From NCBI GenBank assembly GCA_025449725.1, contig JANWIU010000141.1, positions 1 to 11,654 of the forward strand: a stretch of 11,654 nucleotides of DNA. The letters are read 5' to 3'. The translations under genes were made by a program, and so were the position numbers. Position 1 is the first letter of the stretch. The number at the start of each line of letters is the position of its first letter. Of the stretch, positions 1 to 5,887 are shown one piece after another. The notes beneath the pieces are model-generated. The model was not told where the DNA came from. It saw nothing but the letters and a program-made list of their open reading frames with translations, and made no database searches. The stretch is from Pseudobdellovibrio sp. (GTDB lineage: Bacteria; Bdellovibrionota; Bdellovibrionia; Bdellovibrionales; Bdellovibrionaceae).

Positions 1-1039
1 CTATGCCGCCGATCAGTTTACCGTCATGGCCGCGCTCGAGTTTTGAAATTTCAAAAATCGGAACAACAATGTACTTTCCTTCTTCATCAACACCACGCAC
101 TTCTGAAATGGCGCCGATTTTTCTGGATCCGTCGGAATATCTGGAAATCTGAACAATAACTTCAATTGCAGAAGCCACTTGTGAAACCAGCGCTTTTTCG
201 CTGATCTTCGCGTCGCCGCCGGCAGCCAGTGCTTCCAAGCGTACAATCGCGTCTTCAGGAGTGTTCGCTTGCACCGTTCCCATACTACCCTTGTGACCGG
301 TGTTCATTGCATTAATAAGCTCAAGCGCCTCTGATGAACGAACCTCACCCACAATAATGCGGTCAGGACGCAAACGTAGAGCACTTTTAAGTAGATCTTT
401 AATTGTGACTTCGCCCTTACCGATGATGTCGGCCTGGCGGGTTTCAAAACGCACGATATGTTCATAGTCAATTTGTAACTCAGAAGAGTCTTCGATCACT
501 AAAACGCGCTGGCCACTTGGAATGCGAGAGCATAACAAGCTTAGCAAAGTTGTTTTACCGGAACCGGTACCACCGCTGACAATGATGTTTTTTCCCAAGA
601 ACATGCAAAGATCCAAAAACATCCATGCATCAGGAGAAATCGTTCCGTATTTAATATAATCATTTGGAGAAATTTTACTTGCAGTAAATTTACGGATACT
701 GATCACGGTACCCTGGCGCGAAATCGGCGGAAGTACTGCCGCGATACGGGAACCGCTGGCGGGTGAACCTTCAATAATAGGAAGACGCGCATCTAAGCGC
801 GGCTCGTCTTTGCTGATTCTTCGGCCAACTGATTGTGCGATACTGTTGATCGCAGCTTGTAAGTTATCTTCATCGGGAAATTTTGCTTTGGTTAATTCAA
901 GTTTGCCGTTTCGTTCGACAAAAATTTGGTCAGGTCCGTTAATTAATACCTCAGAGACTCCCGGGTCTTGCAAAAACTCCTGAACGGGCCCTAGCGCCCG
1001 TTCAATAACCTCTTTAAAATTGCTCTGAGAGTCTGACAT
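1..1039 (-). CDS. cpaF: CpaF/TadA-type Flp pilus (type IVb) secretion ATPase, N-terminal 346 residues
   Basis: Hexameric cytoplasmic ATPase that powers assembly of Tad/Flp pili at the inner membrane (type II/IV secretion ATPase family). From the ATG at 1039 the frame reads through to the left edge without a stop, so the C-terminus is missing. An N-terminal domain (about 1-140) contains the family-typical VSEVLINGPD and DEPRLDARLP stretches. Walker A GGTGSGKT lies at residues 156-163, the Asp box VIEDSSEL at about 181-188, HIVRFETR at about 194-201, Walker B-type RPDRIIVGEVR at about 224-234, and the His box TGHKGSMGTVQANTP at about 247-261. All catalytic elements look intact. The start is supported by GAGGAA about 2 to 7 bases upstream. 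It lies 32 bases downstream of the cupredoxin gene on the same strand, so co-transcription is likely. CpaF is favoured over PilB/PilT by the His-box and Walker B wording. The rest of the Tad cluster, if present, would lie to the left of the window. Confidence 0.93.
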   Translation of the reverse strand, partial: MSDSQSNFKEVIERALGPVQEFLQDPGVSEVLINGPDQIFVERNGKLELTKAKFPDEDNLQAAINSIAQSVGRRISKDEPRLDARLPIIEGSPASGSRIAAVLPPISRQGTVISIRKFTASKISPNDYIKYGTISPDAWMFLDLCMFLGKNIIVSGGTGSGKTTLLSLLCSRIPSGQRVLVIEDSSELQIDYEHIVRFETRQADIIGKGEVTIKDLLKSALRLRPDRIIVGEVRSSEALELINAMNTGHKGSMGTVQANTPEDAIVRLEALAAGGDAKISEKALVSQVASAIEVIVQISRYSDGSRKIGAISEVRGVDEEGKYIVVPIFEISKLERGHDGKLIGGI

Positions 1040-1071
1040 ATTTCCTCGTTACCAATTCCTCAAGTCTCTAT

Positions 1072-1629
1072 TTACTCTGACGCCAATTTTCGTTTAGTTT
1101 TTGTAGCAGGAGCTTCCTCGCTTACAACAACCAACTGACCTTGCATACCGGTTTCAGGGCATTGGTATGAGTACACCCCTTCAACCTGTGGTTCGATATT
1201 AAAAGTTTTTTCTGTCGCAAAAACCGTATTATGTGACTGAGTAAAAGAATCCATAATAAAGCTGGTGTTCTTTTCACGCATGTTAATGTTCACCACATGC
1301 ACTTTGTAAGCTTCACCTTTTTTAACGTGTACTTTATCCGGCACGAAACCTTTTTCAGTATTCAGAATTACGATTTGATTTGTGGGCTCAACCGGCTGAA
1401 CAGCTTTACGGATCGCTTTTAAAATCTCGCTGTCTTTCTGTTTTACCGTTGCCTCTGTAGGCTTCACAATCACTTGTTGGGTCGGCATAACAATTTTAGA
1501 AGACGTTTGCGGAGCTGTAATAGCATCCTTGTTATCACTTGCTTCAACTATTTGTGCATGGACTTTTACCTGCACTAAAAAGAAGAATGCAAATAGGAAC
1601 GCACGTAGAAAACCAGGCAATGCAAGCAT
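1072..1629 (-). CDS. Exported cupredoxin-fold protein, possible Bd0109-like hit-locus partner
   Basis: An exported protein of 185 residues. The frame is open further upstream (to 1698), but that extension would overlap the preceding gene. The ATG at 1629 is preferred because it has TAGGA just upstream and opens directly with a signal peptide: a hydrophobic core (FLRAFLFAFFFLVQV) and cleavage expected after VHA near residue 25. A Thr/Gln/Lys-rich linker (about 26-84) leads to a cupredoxin-like beta domain (about 85-170) with the typical ending YSYQCPETGMQGQLVVV. The Cys (157) and Met (162) of a type-1 copper site are present, but the His normally found between them is replaced by the P-E-T stretch, so canonical copper binding is doubtful. 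The tail (171-185) is Lys/Ala-rich. The start lies seven bases after the preceding stop, suggesting translational coupling. In B. bacteriovorus, bd0109 occupies this position next to the Flp pilus genes as I recall; that equivalence is inferred from context only. Confidence 0.82.
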   Translation of the reverse strand: MLALPGFLRAFLFAFFFLVQVKVHAQIVEASDNKDAITAPQTSSKIVMPTQQVIVKPTEATVKQKDSEILKAIRKAVQPVEPTNQIVILNTEKGFVPDKVHVKKGEAYKVHVVNINMREKNTSFIMDSFTQSHNTVFATEKTFNIEPQVEGVYSYQCPETGMQGQLVVVSEEAPATKTKRKLASE

Positions 1630-1636
1630 TGACGTC

Positions 1637-1915
1637 CTAGTGTAATTCTTTGCGGTCTTGAAATTCACAGAATTCACGAGCAACCTCCAAGGCAACATAA
1701 TTTAATAATTTCGGTTCTAAAGTTCTAAATGTGTTAATCAATTGATCTTTATCGCCCTGACATGCATTGATTTGCGCGCAGAGTGCGTTCACAACTTTCG
1801 GAGATTTTGACATCTCATTATTAATAATTTCCCAGTCCATTCCCAATACAGGATCAATAGCACCTACGCTGTAAAGTGCATCGAAAACCACTTGTAAATT
1901 TCCTTGAATAAACAT
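1637..1915 (-). CDS. Small soluble protein of unknown function, candidate Bd0108 (hit) counterpart
   Basis: A 92-residue protein beginning MFIQGNLQVVFDALY. Longer in-frame starts exist at 1942 (101 aa) and 1978 (113 aa). The ATG at 1915 is favoured because a perfect AGGAGG (1921-1926) sits five bases before it. No signal peptide or membrane segment is visible with any start. The sequence looks mostly helical, has an IDPVLGMDW stretch near residues 20-28 and cysteines at 46, 52 and 83. I recognise no enzymatic motif. It is the first gene of the operon with the cupredoxin protein and cpaF. Its size and position resemble bd0108 of B. bacteriovorus, the hit gene whose mutations accompany prey-independent growth and altered pilus behaviour. 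That identification rests on remembered gene order, not on alignment. An 11-bp direct repeat lies within the coding sequence. If the 1942 start is used instead, the product has 101 residues. Confidence 0.75.
   Translation of the reverse strand: MFIQGNLQVVFDALYSVGAIDPVLGMDWEIINNEMSKSPKVVNALCAQINACQGDKDQLINTFRTLEPKLLNYVALEVAREFCEFQDRKELH
1702..1831. repeat. 11-bp direct repeat inside the small hit-like gene
   Basis: TTAATAATTTC occurs at 1702-1712 and again at 1821-1831, an exact 11-base match with a period of 119 bases, both within the 92-aa gene. Slippage between the copies would delete 119 bases and shift the frame, truncating the protein. The match is AT-rich, so chance is possible. Confidence 0.6.
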
Positions 1916-1920
1916 GATGT

Positions 1921-1926
1921 CCTCCT
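1921..1926 (-). promoter_or_regulatory. Strong Shine-Dalgarno site that sets the start at 1915
   Basis: On the minus strand this reads AGGAGG, followed by ACATC and ATG. This near-ideal site and spacing favours the ATG at 1915 over the two upstream in-frame ATGs, which lack a comparable site. Confidence 0.75.
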
Positions 1927-2010
1927 GGTAATTAATCGCCATCCTGGCTTCTAACAACTCATCGGAGACCAAATGCAAAAACTTGAGTCAGATTGAGACA
2001 ATTTGAAAAA

Positions 2011-2038
2011 AAATTAGAATTTTATATAGTGAAAGCAA
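2011..2038 (-). promoter_or_regulatory. Weak candidate promoter for the hit-like/cpaF operon
   Basis: On the minus strand TTGCTT (2038-2033) is followed after 16 bases by TAATTT (2016-2011), roughly 95 bases before the start at 1915. An overlapping TATAAA-like hexamer (2026-2021) is an alternative -10 without a good -35. About 20 bases upstream, at 2056-2066, is the perfect dyad GCAGG-T-CCTGC, which could be a regulator site. Consensus matches are only partial, and Bdellovibrio uses several sigma factors. Confidence 0.25.
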
Positions 2039-2092
2039 ATCGGTTAGACTTAAGAGCAGGTCCTGCCCGGTTAATTCAGATTTAGCCTGGGT

Positions 2093-2698
2093 TTATTTCT
2101 TTAGAGTCTTGATTTCAGTCAGAAGTTTACGGGCTATTAAAGAAGGCGATACTAAAGTGCTCATCGCATTTATTTTAGCTTCGCGGAACGCTGCTTCCGA
2201 AACTTTCAAGTCCATCGCTTCAATTTTTTCTATAACGCTCAGTTCAAAGTCTGTGTTTTCGTCCGGCTTGTTAAACTCACCGCGAAATTCAGACAATATG
2301 TTTTCCAGGACTATGGTATAGGATGCCTCATCCTGAACCGAACATGTTTTATCTTTCAAGGCTTGCCCTGCTCGGTCCACAACACGCGTTACTGAGTTTT
2401 CCCACTCTTCATAAGAGGGAAACGAGTTTTGGATTATAATGAGTTCTCGTTCTAAGATATTGTCAGCGTCGGGACGTGACAAGACCGTGACAAGCAAATC
2501 ATCTATCACACTCACATCTTTTGTTTTCTTATAGACAGCGAGCTGATCGCTGATGAGAGTATTCATTTCATCAACTTCAATAAAACGAAGTTGCCCCGGC
2601 GTGTACTTAAGCTGCGATTTTTCACGCTTCACAGGTTTTGAACTGCAAGCCGTTAACAATGCAAGAATAATGATAAATACAAATCTTCCGGTCATCAT
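2093..2698 (-). CDS. Putative lipoprotein of unknown function
   Basis: About 200 residues with a clear lipoprotein signal: a short charged start, a hydrophobic stretch FVFIIILALL, then the lipobox LTAC followed by SSK. The Cys is residue 18, or 17 if the second ATG is used. Two consecutive ATG codons lie at 2698 and 2695. GAGG sits almost against the first, so the second (2695) has the better spacing. The serine after the Cys suggests outer-membrane sorting under the usual +2 rule. The mature part is charged, mostly helical in appearance, and contains one further Cys (in DKTCSVQDE). I recognise no domain. The gene runs toward the hit-like operon, 177 bases ahead of it with no terminator-like hairpin between them, so read-through is possible. 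It is divergent from the DsbA-family gene. Confidence 0.8.
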   Translation of the reverse strand: MMTGRFVFIIILALLTACSSKPVKREKSQLKYTPGQLRFIEVDEMNTLISDQLAVYKKTKDVSVIDDLLVTVLSRPDADNILERELIIIQNSFPSYEEWENSVTRVVDRAGQALKDKTCSVQDEASYTIVLENILSEFRGEFNKPDENTDFELSVIEKIEAMDLKVSEAAFREAKINAMSTLVSPSLIARKLLTEIKTLKK

Positions 2699-2888
2699 GC
2701 CTCTATACTAACTAACTTTATTAGTCGCGTTGAGCATGAATCATTCACTCTGGACCTCTGTCGTGAGTTGTCAAAAAATAACACCGACCATAGAGCAAAT
2801 CTATAGGGCAAGTGCTCCTTAAAAAATCCTTTTCCCTTTAACGCAGCTTATGACAGACTAGTTATTGCTGTGAATTAATAAAAGCTAT

Positions 2889-2893
2889 GGAGG
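2889..2893 (+). promoter_or_regulatory. Shine-Dalgarno site pointing to a TTG start at 2899
   Basis: GGAGG at 2889-2893 lies five bases before TTG (2899-2901), which is in frame with the oxidoreductase. The upstream ATG at 2887 overlaps this site and has no ribosome binding site of its own. Starting at TTG gives a compact lipoprotein signal beginning M-K-T-S-R. Confidence 0.7.
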
Positions 2894-2898
2894 CTCCT

Positions 2899-3690
2899 TT
2901 GAAAACATCACGCATTTTAATCGTTACCGCATCAATTCTTTCAGCCATCGGCTTTGCCGGCTGCGCTCCTTCAGCGAGCCAGTTAAAAGCTGCCATCGAA
3001 AAAGATCCATCTATCGTTTTTGTCGCGATCGAAAAAGATCCTGCAAAATTCATTGAAGTGGTAAACAAAGCCGCTCAAGAAGCGCAGAAAAACGCAGGCG
3101 AAAGAGCCGCTCAAGAAGAAAAGAAATCTCGTGACGAAGAATTTAAAAACCCACTTAAACCTGAATTGGGTGGCGACCGCGTTGTCTTCGGTAAAAAAGA
3201 TGCACCGATCACAATCGTAGAATACTCTGACTTTCAGTGCCCATACTGCTCACGCGGTTACCAAACTGTTAAGCAAGTTGAAAAAGAATACGGCGAAAAA
3301 GTACGTATCATCTTCAAGCACTTACCTTTGGATTTCCATCCAATGGCAATGCCTGCAGCCCGTTACATTGAGGCGATTGCAAAACAAAGCCACGAAAAAG
3401 CTGAAAAATTCCACGACAGCATTTTTGAAAACCAAGCGGGATTCAAAGACAAAGGCGAAAAATTACTTTCTGAAACAGCAAAAAAAATTGGCGTAGACAT
3501 GGCTAAACTTCAGAAAGATCTTAAAGATGAATCGATCGATAAAGTTATTGCTGCCGATATGGAAGAAGCTAAAAAATTCAATATGAGCGGTACTCCGGGT
3601 TTCATCATTAACGGTGTTTCTTTACGCGGAGCCTACCCGTTTCCTGAATTTAAATCGATCATCGACCAGCACTTAAGCATGAACAAGTAA
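2899..3690 (+). CDS. DsbA-family thiol:disulfide oxidoreductase, lipoprotein
   Basis: Predicted membrane-tethered periplasmic oxidoreductase that forms or isomerises disulfides in exported proteins. With the TTG start the product has 263 residues; an ATG at 2887 would add four. The signal ILIVTASILSAIGFAGC ends in a lipobox with Cys 22. A charged stalk (about 23-90) contains the repeated phrase AIEKDP twice, 12 residues apart, plus a Lys/Glu/Ala-rich helix. The thioredoxin-like domain (about 95-260) carries YSDFQCPYC with the active-site pair Cys114-Pro-Tyr-Cys117. The cis-proline motif is SGTPGFIING, with Pro at about 233. No other cysteines occur in the mature domain. The CPYC motif and inserted helical segment fit the DSBA-like thioredoxin group (BdbD/DsbA-like proteins). 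Whether it is an oxidase or isomerase cannot be told from the sequence. A strong terminator follows. The next gene downstream encodes a Cys-rich exported protein, a plausible substrate. Confidence 0.9.
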   Translation: MKTSRILIVTASILSAIGFAGCAPSASQLKAAIEKDPSIVFVAIEKDPAKFIEVVNKAAQEAQKNAGERAAQEEKKSRDEEFKNPLKPELGGDRVVFGKKDAPITIVEYSDFQCPYCSRGYQTVKQVEKEYGEKVRIIFKHLPLDFHPMAMPAARYIEAIAKQSHEKAEKFHDSIFENQAGFKDKGEKLLSETAKKIGVDMAKLQKDLKDESIDKVIAADMEEAKKFNMSGTPGFIINGVSLRGAYPFPEFKSIIDQHLSMNK

Positions 3691-3741
3691 TCAGAGAAAT
3701 AAGTTCACATTAAGCTTATTTAGTAATCAAACTAAAAATTT

Positions 3742-3776
3742 AAAAGAGCCACTTGGAGTCCAAGTGGCTCTTTTTT
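3742..3776 (+). terminator. Strong Rho-independent terminator after the DsbA-family gene
   Basis: The stem AAGAGCCACTTGG / CCAAGTGGCTCTT has a three-base loop (AGT) and is followed by a run of six T (3771-3776). Pairing extends through flanking A/T to about 15 base pairs. It ends the oxidoreductase transcript and implies that the gene at 3839 has its own promoter, within about 60 bases. Confidence 0.95.
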
Positions 3777-3795
3777 ATCTAAAACACGAGGCACT

Positions 3796-3833
3796 CCCCT
3801 TGCTTTGAACAAAGCCCGTAACCAAAAAGGGGG
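3796..3833 (+). promoter_or_regulatory. Possible leader structure pairing with the ribosome binding site
   Basis: CCCCTT (3796-3801) is complementary to AAGGGG (3827-3832), which contains the Shine-Dalgarno of the gene starting at 3839. Between them lies a hairpin, GCTTTG-AA-CAAAGC (3802-3815). Folded together, these would mask the GGGGG site. This is inferred from complementarity; no known riboswitch is recognised. Confidence 0.35.
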
Positions 3834-3838
3834 ACAAA

Positions 3839-5116
3839 ATGATCCGTTTTTCAACGCTGAAGACTGCGTTAACCGTTTGTTTGACCGTTATGGCCTGTCA
3901 GGTTTTTGCTGAACCGGCTGAGGTGAAAGTTCTAAAACTGAACCGCACCGATAAATCCGATCAGACACTTTCAGGAGAACTTTCGAAAAATCTTTACCGG
4001 GCTGAACAATATCAAAGCGAATACACCGTTCAGATTCCTTACGAAGTCGAAGAATAATATCAGGAAGAAATCCCTTACACGGTCTCTGTTCCCTATACCG
4101 AATATGTAACTGACTATAGAAGTGAGTATGTCTGCCACGATGTTACTAAGTATAAAAATGAATATGTTTGTCATGATGTTACTAATTACCGACAAGAGTG
4201 CCACAATGAAGTTCAGTGCTACGTTGTGCCGGGCACGCCCGTATGCCGTGAAGTCACCGAGTGCGGCACCAACGTTCACGGAGAACCGATTTGTAAAACA
4301 CGTACCGTTTGTGAAGACGGCTCATCTTCTCAGCGCTGCGAAGACCGTCAGGTTTGCGAAAACGTTCCTTACACTGATCAACAGTGTGGTTATGAACAGG
4401 TTTCCTATACCGACAACGAATGCGGATTCGAACAGGTTCCGTATCAACGGGAAGTAACAGGATACCGAGATGAAACCCGCTACCGTTATGAAACAAGAAC
4501 CCGCACAGTTACCCGTTACCGCGAAGAAACACGTTGCTGCGAAACCCGTACACGTCAGGTATTTGAAAAACAGCTTCAGTTTCAGGTATCAGTTCACTTT
4601 CCGCAAAATGCAGTGTTAACCGCAGGTGATGTTGAAAAGCTGAATATCGTTCTTGAAACAGCAACAACAAAAACAGCCACCGTCAGCTTGCAATCCGTGG
4701 ATACAATCTGGCTTTATAAAATTAAATCTCAAACCATTGTCGGAGCCGGAATTAACATAGAACTAGAGGCCACCGCTCAATGGGATGCAACAACAGCAGG
4801 GCCTGCTTCAATTAAAAATGCCGTACTGAACTGGGCGCCTACTGTAAAGCGCTTTCAATTCAGCTTTACCGATTCCGTTAAGAACGCAAAAATCACCAGC
4901 ACTTATAAAGTGACCGTGCTTGATGACAAAGGTAAAAAACTGGAAGAGCAAACACCGTCGGCCGATGCTAACGGGCTAGTGAATTTTCTGTTTGCAAAAG
5001 TGAAAGATAAAAAATCAAAAATTAAAGCAGTGCTTCAGGTTAGCCGCACCGGGCGGCCGCTTGTGGGTTCGCCGCTGACGTTTCAAATGGAAGTTGCGCT
5101 TCGCCCCGTTGAATAA
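3839..5116 (+). pseudogene. Exported Tyr/Arg/Cys-rich repeat protein, interrupted by an in-frame TAA
   Basis: One reading frame of 426 codons including the terminal stop, broken by a single TAA at 4055-4057 (codon 73). Both sides are in the same frame and repeat-like sequence (YEVEE, stop, YQEEIPYTV) continues across it, so this is a nonsense change, not a frameshift. GGGGGA (3829-3834) precedes the ATG. The signal peptide ends near VFA/EP (residue 24); TVMAC at 16-20 is a weaker lipobox alternative. Codons 55-120 are tyrosine-rich units of the IPY/VPY/EYV kind. Codons 99-234 contain 14 cysteines. Codons 207-235 are Arg/Tyr/Thr-rich and end in a Cys pair. Codons 245-425 form a Cys-free, probably beta-sandwich domain. 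No in-frame ATG follows the stop until near the end, so ordinary reinitiation would not rescue the C-terminal part; a GTG at 4226 has no ribosome binding site. Without read-through only a 72-residue precursor is made. I know no named family. It may be a recent null allele, a sequencing error or read-through. Confidence 0.78.
4124..4195 (+). repeat. Tandem 36-bp repeat encoding EYVCHDVT units
   Basis: Two adjacent 12-codon units, EYVCHDVTKYKN and EYVCHDVTNYRQ, lie within the broken repeat-protein gene. The bases differ mainly at third positions, so the duplication is old enough to have drifted while keeping the protein motif. A further degenerate unit (ECHNEVQC) follows. Confidence 0.8.
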
Positions 5117-5117
5117 A

Positions 5118-5876
5118 TTAATCCAGGCTCACCGGAAGAACCTTCTGTGTGAGCTTCACTTCTTTTGCATCGATGCTGACAATTACAGGTGTAATAATCA
5201 AACCCTTTTTGTTGGCTTGCTTCAAAAGTTTTGCATATTCCGGATCTAAATTGGCAGCCGGTTTAAAACCGACGACATCGCTTCGTTGAACCGTAAAAAT
5301 AAACTCTGCTCGGTGCCCGTCTGCCATCAAAGATATCATTTCCTTAATGTGTTTCTGACCGCGCTCAGTTACAGAATCCGGGAACATCGCCCAGAGCTTT
5401 CCATCATGTTCTTCAACATAAGTGGTGTTCTTGATCTCAATAAAATGTTTTTTAGCTTTTTCAGACTCCAAGTCCTTTTCAACTTTGCAAAAGATTCCGT
5501 CCAATCTGGTCTCTTTCGAAATTTTGTATTCTGAGCGGTAATAACCGTAATCCCAGTGCTTGAAGTGAGGCTTAGCTTTGTCTATTCCGGCCTGAATGGC
5601 CTCTTGAACAATTTTATTCGGGTTAGCCGTGTTTACCCCAACCCAGGTTCCGTTCGGCGCCTGTACCGCCTCTAGCGTCCCTTGCAGCTTTTTAGAAGTA
5701 TCACCGTGAAGACTGAACCAACATTTCTGTTTTGCGCCTTTTTCAATGACGGCTTTTAGACTTCCGGTGTTCGGTACGTGAATAGTGTACTTTTCACCTT
5801 TTAATTCGACGTCTGCAAAAAACCTTTTATATCTCTGAAGCAAAATACCTTCATGAAGCTGCGTCTTAAATTTCAT
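5118..5876 (-). CDS. sfsA: SfsA family protein (sugar fermentation stimulation protein homologue)
   Basis: A 252-residue protein, close to the usual SfsA length. Family motifs appear in order: LLQRYKRFFADVEL near the N-terminus, HVPNTGSL at about 34-41, GVNTANPNKIVQEAI at about 80-94, RSEYKISKETRLDGIF at about 114-129, FIEIKNTT at about 145-152, FPDSVTERGQKHIKEM at about 165-180, and FIFTVQRSDVVGFKP at about 194-208. Most family members have HCPNTG; here the Cys is Val. SfsA has a nuclease-like fold and suspected DNA binding, first noted in E. coli for stimulating maltose metabolism. Its real role is uncertain. The start has CGGAGAG just upstream. The gene begins 11 bases after the argS stop on the same strand, so the two are probably one transcript. 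Its stop is one base from the stop of the convergent repeat-protein gene. Confidence 0.93.
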   Translation of the reverse strand: MKFKTQLHEGILLQRYKRFFADVELKGEKYTIHVPNTGSLKAVIEKGAKQKCWFSLHGDTSKKLQGTLEAVQAPNGTWVGVNTANPNKIVQEAIQAGIDKAKPHFKHWDYGYYRSEYKISKETRLDGIFCKVEKDLESEKAKKHFIEIKNTTYVEEHDGKLWAMFPDSVTERGQKHIKEMISLMADGHRAEFIFTVQRSDVVGFKPAANLDPEYAKLLKQANKKGLIITPVIVSIDAKEVKLTQKVLPVSLD

Positions 5877-5887
5877 CTGCTCTCCGT

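Noticed and set aside
1630..1698. N-terminal extension of the cupredoxin protein starting at 1698
   Set aside because: It would overlap the upstream gene by about 60 bases, lacks a good ribosome binding site and would bury the signal peptide.
2056..2066. GCAGG-T-CCTGC as a terminator for the 2093-2698 lipoprotein gene
   Set aside because: Loop of one base, short arms and no T-run on the minus strand.
2769..2774. Perfect TTGACA on the minus strand as -35 for the lipoprotein gene
   Set aside because: No acceptable -10 hexamer occurs 16-18 bases downstream, so the promoter was not called.
4055..4057. Reassigned TAA codon
   Set aside because: TAA is the normal terminator of several intact genes here (lipA, E2, sfsA, the oxidoreductase), so a changed genetic code is not supported.
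3971..4496. Antisense and alternative-frame reading frames over the repeat region
   Set aside because: They lack ribosome binding sites and family signatures and mirror the skewed codons of the repeats; treated as shadows.
3839..5116. Two separate genes (3839-4057 and 4226-5116) instead of one broken gene
   Set aside because: Both parts are in one frame, the repeat style crosses the stop, and the second part has neither an in-frame ATG nor a ribosome binding site at its beginning.
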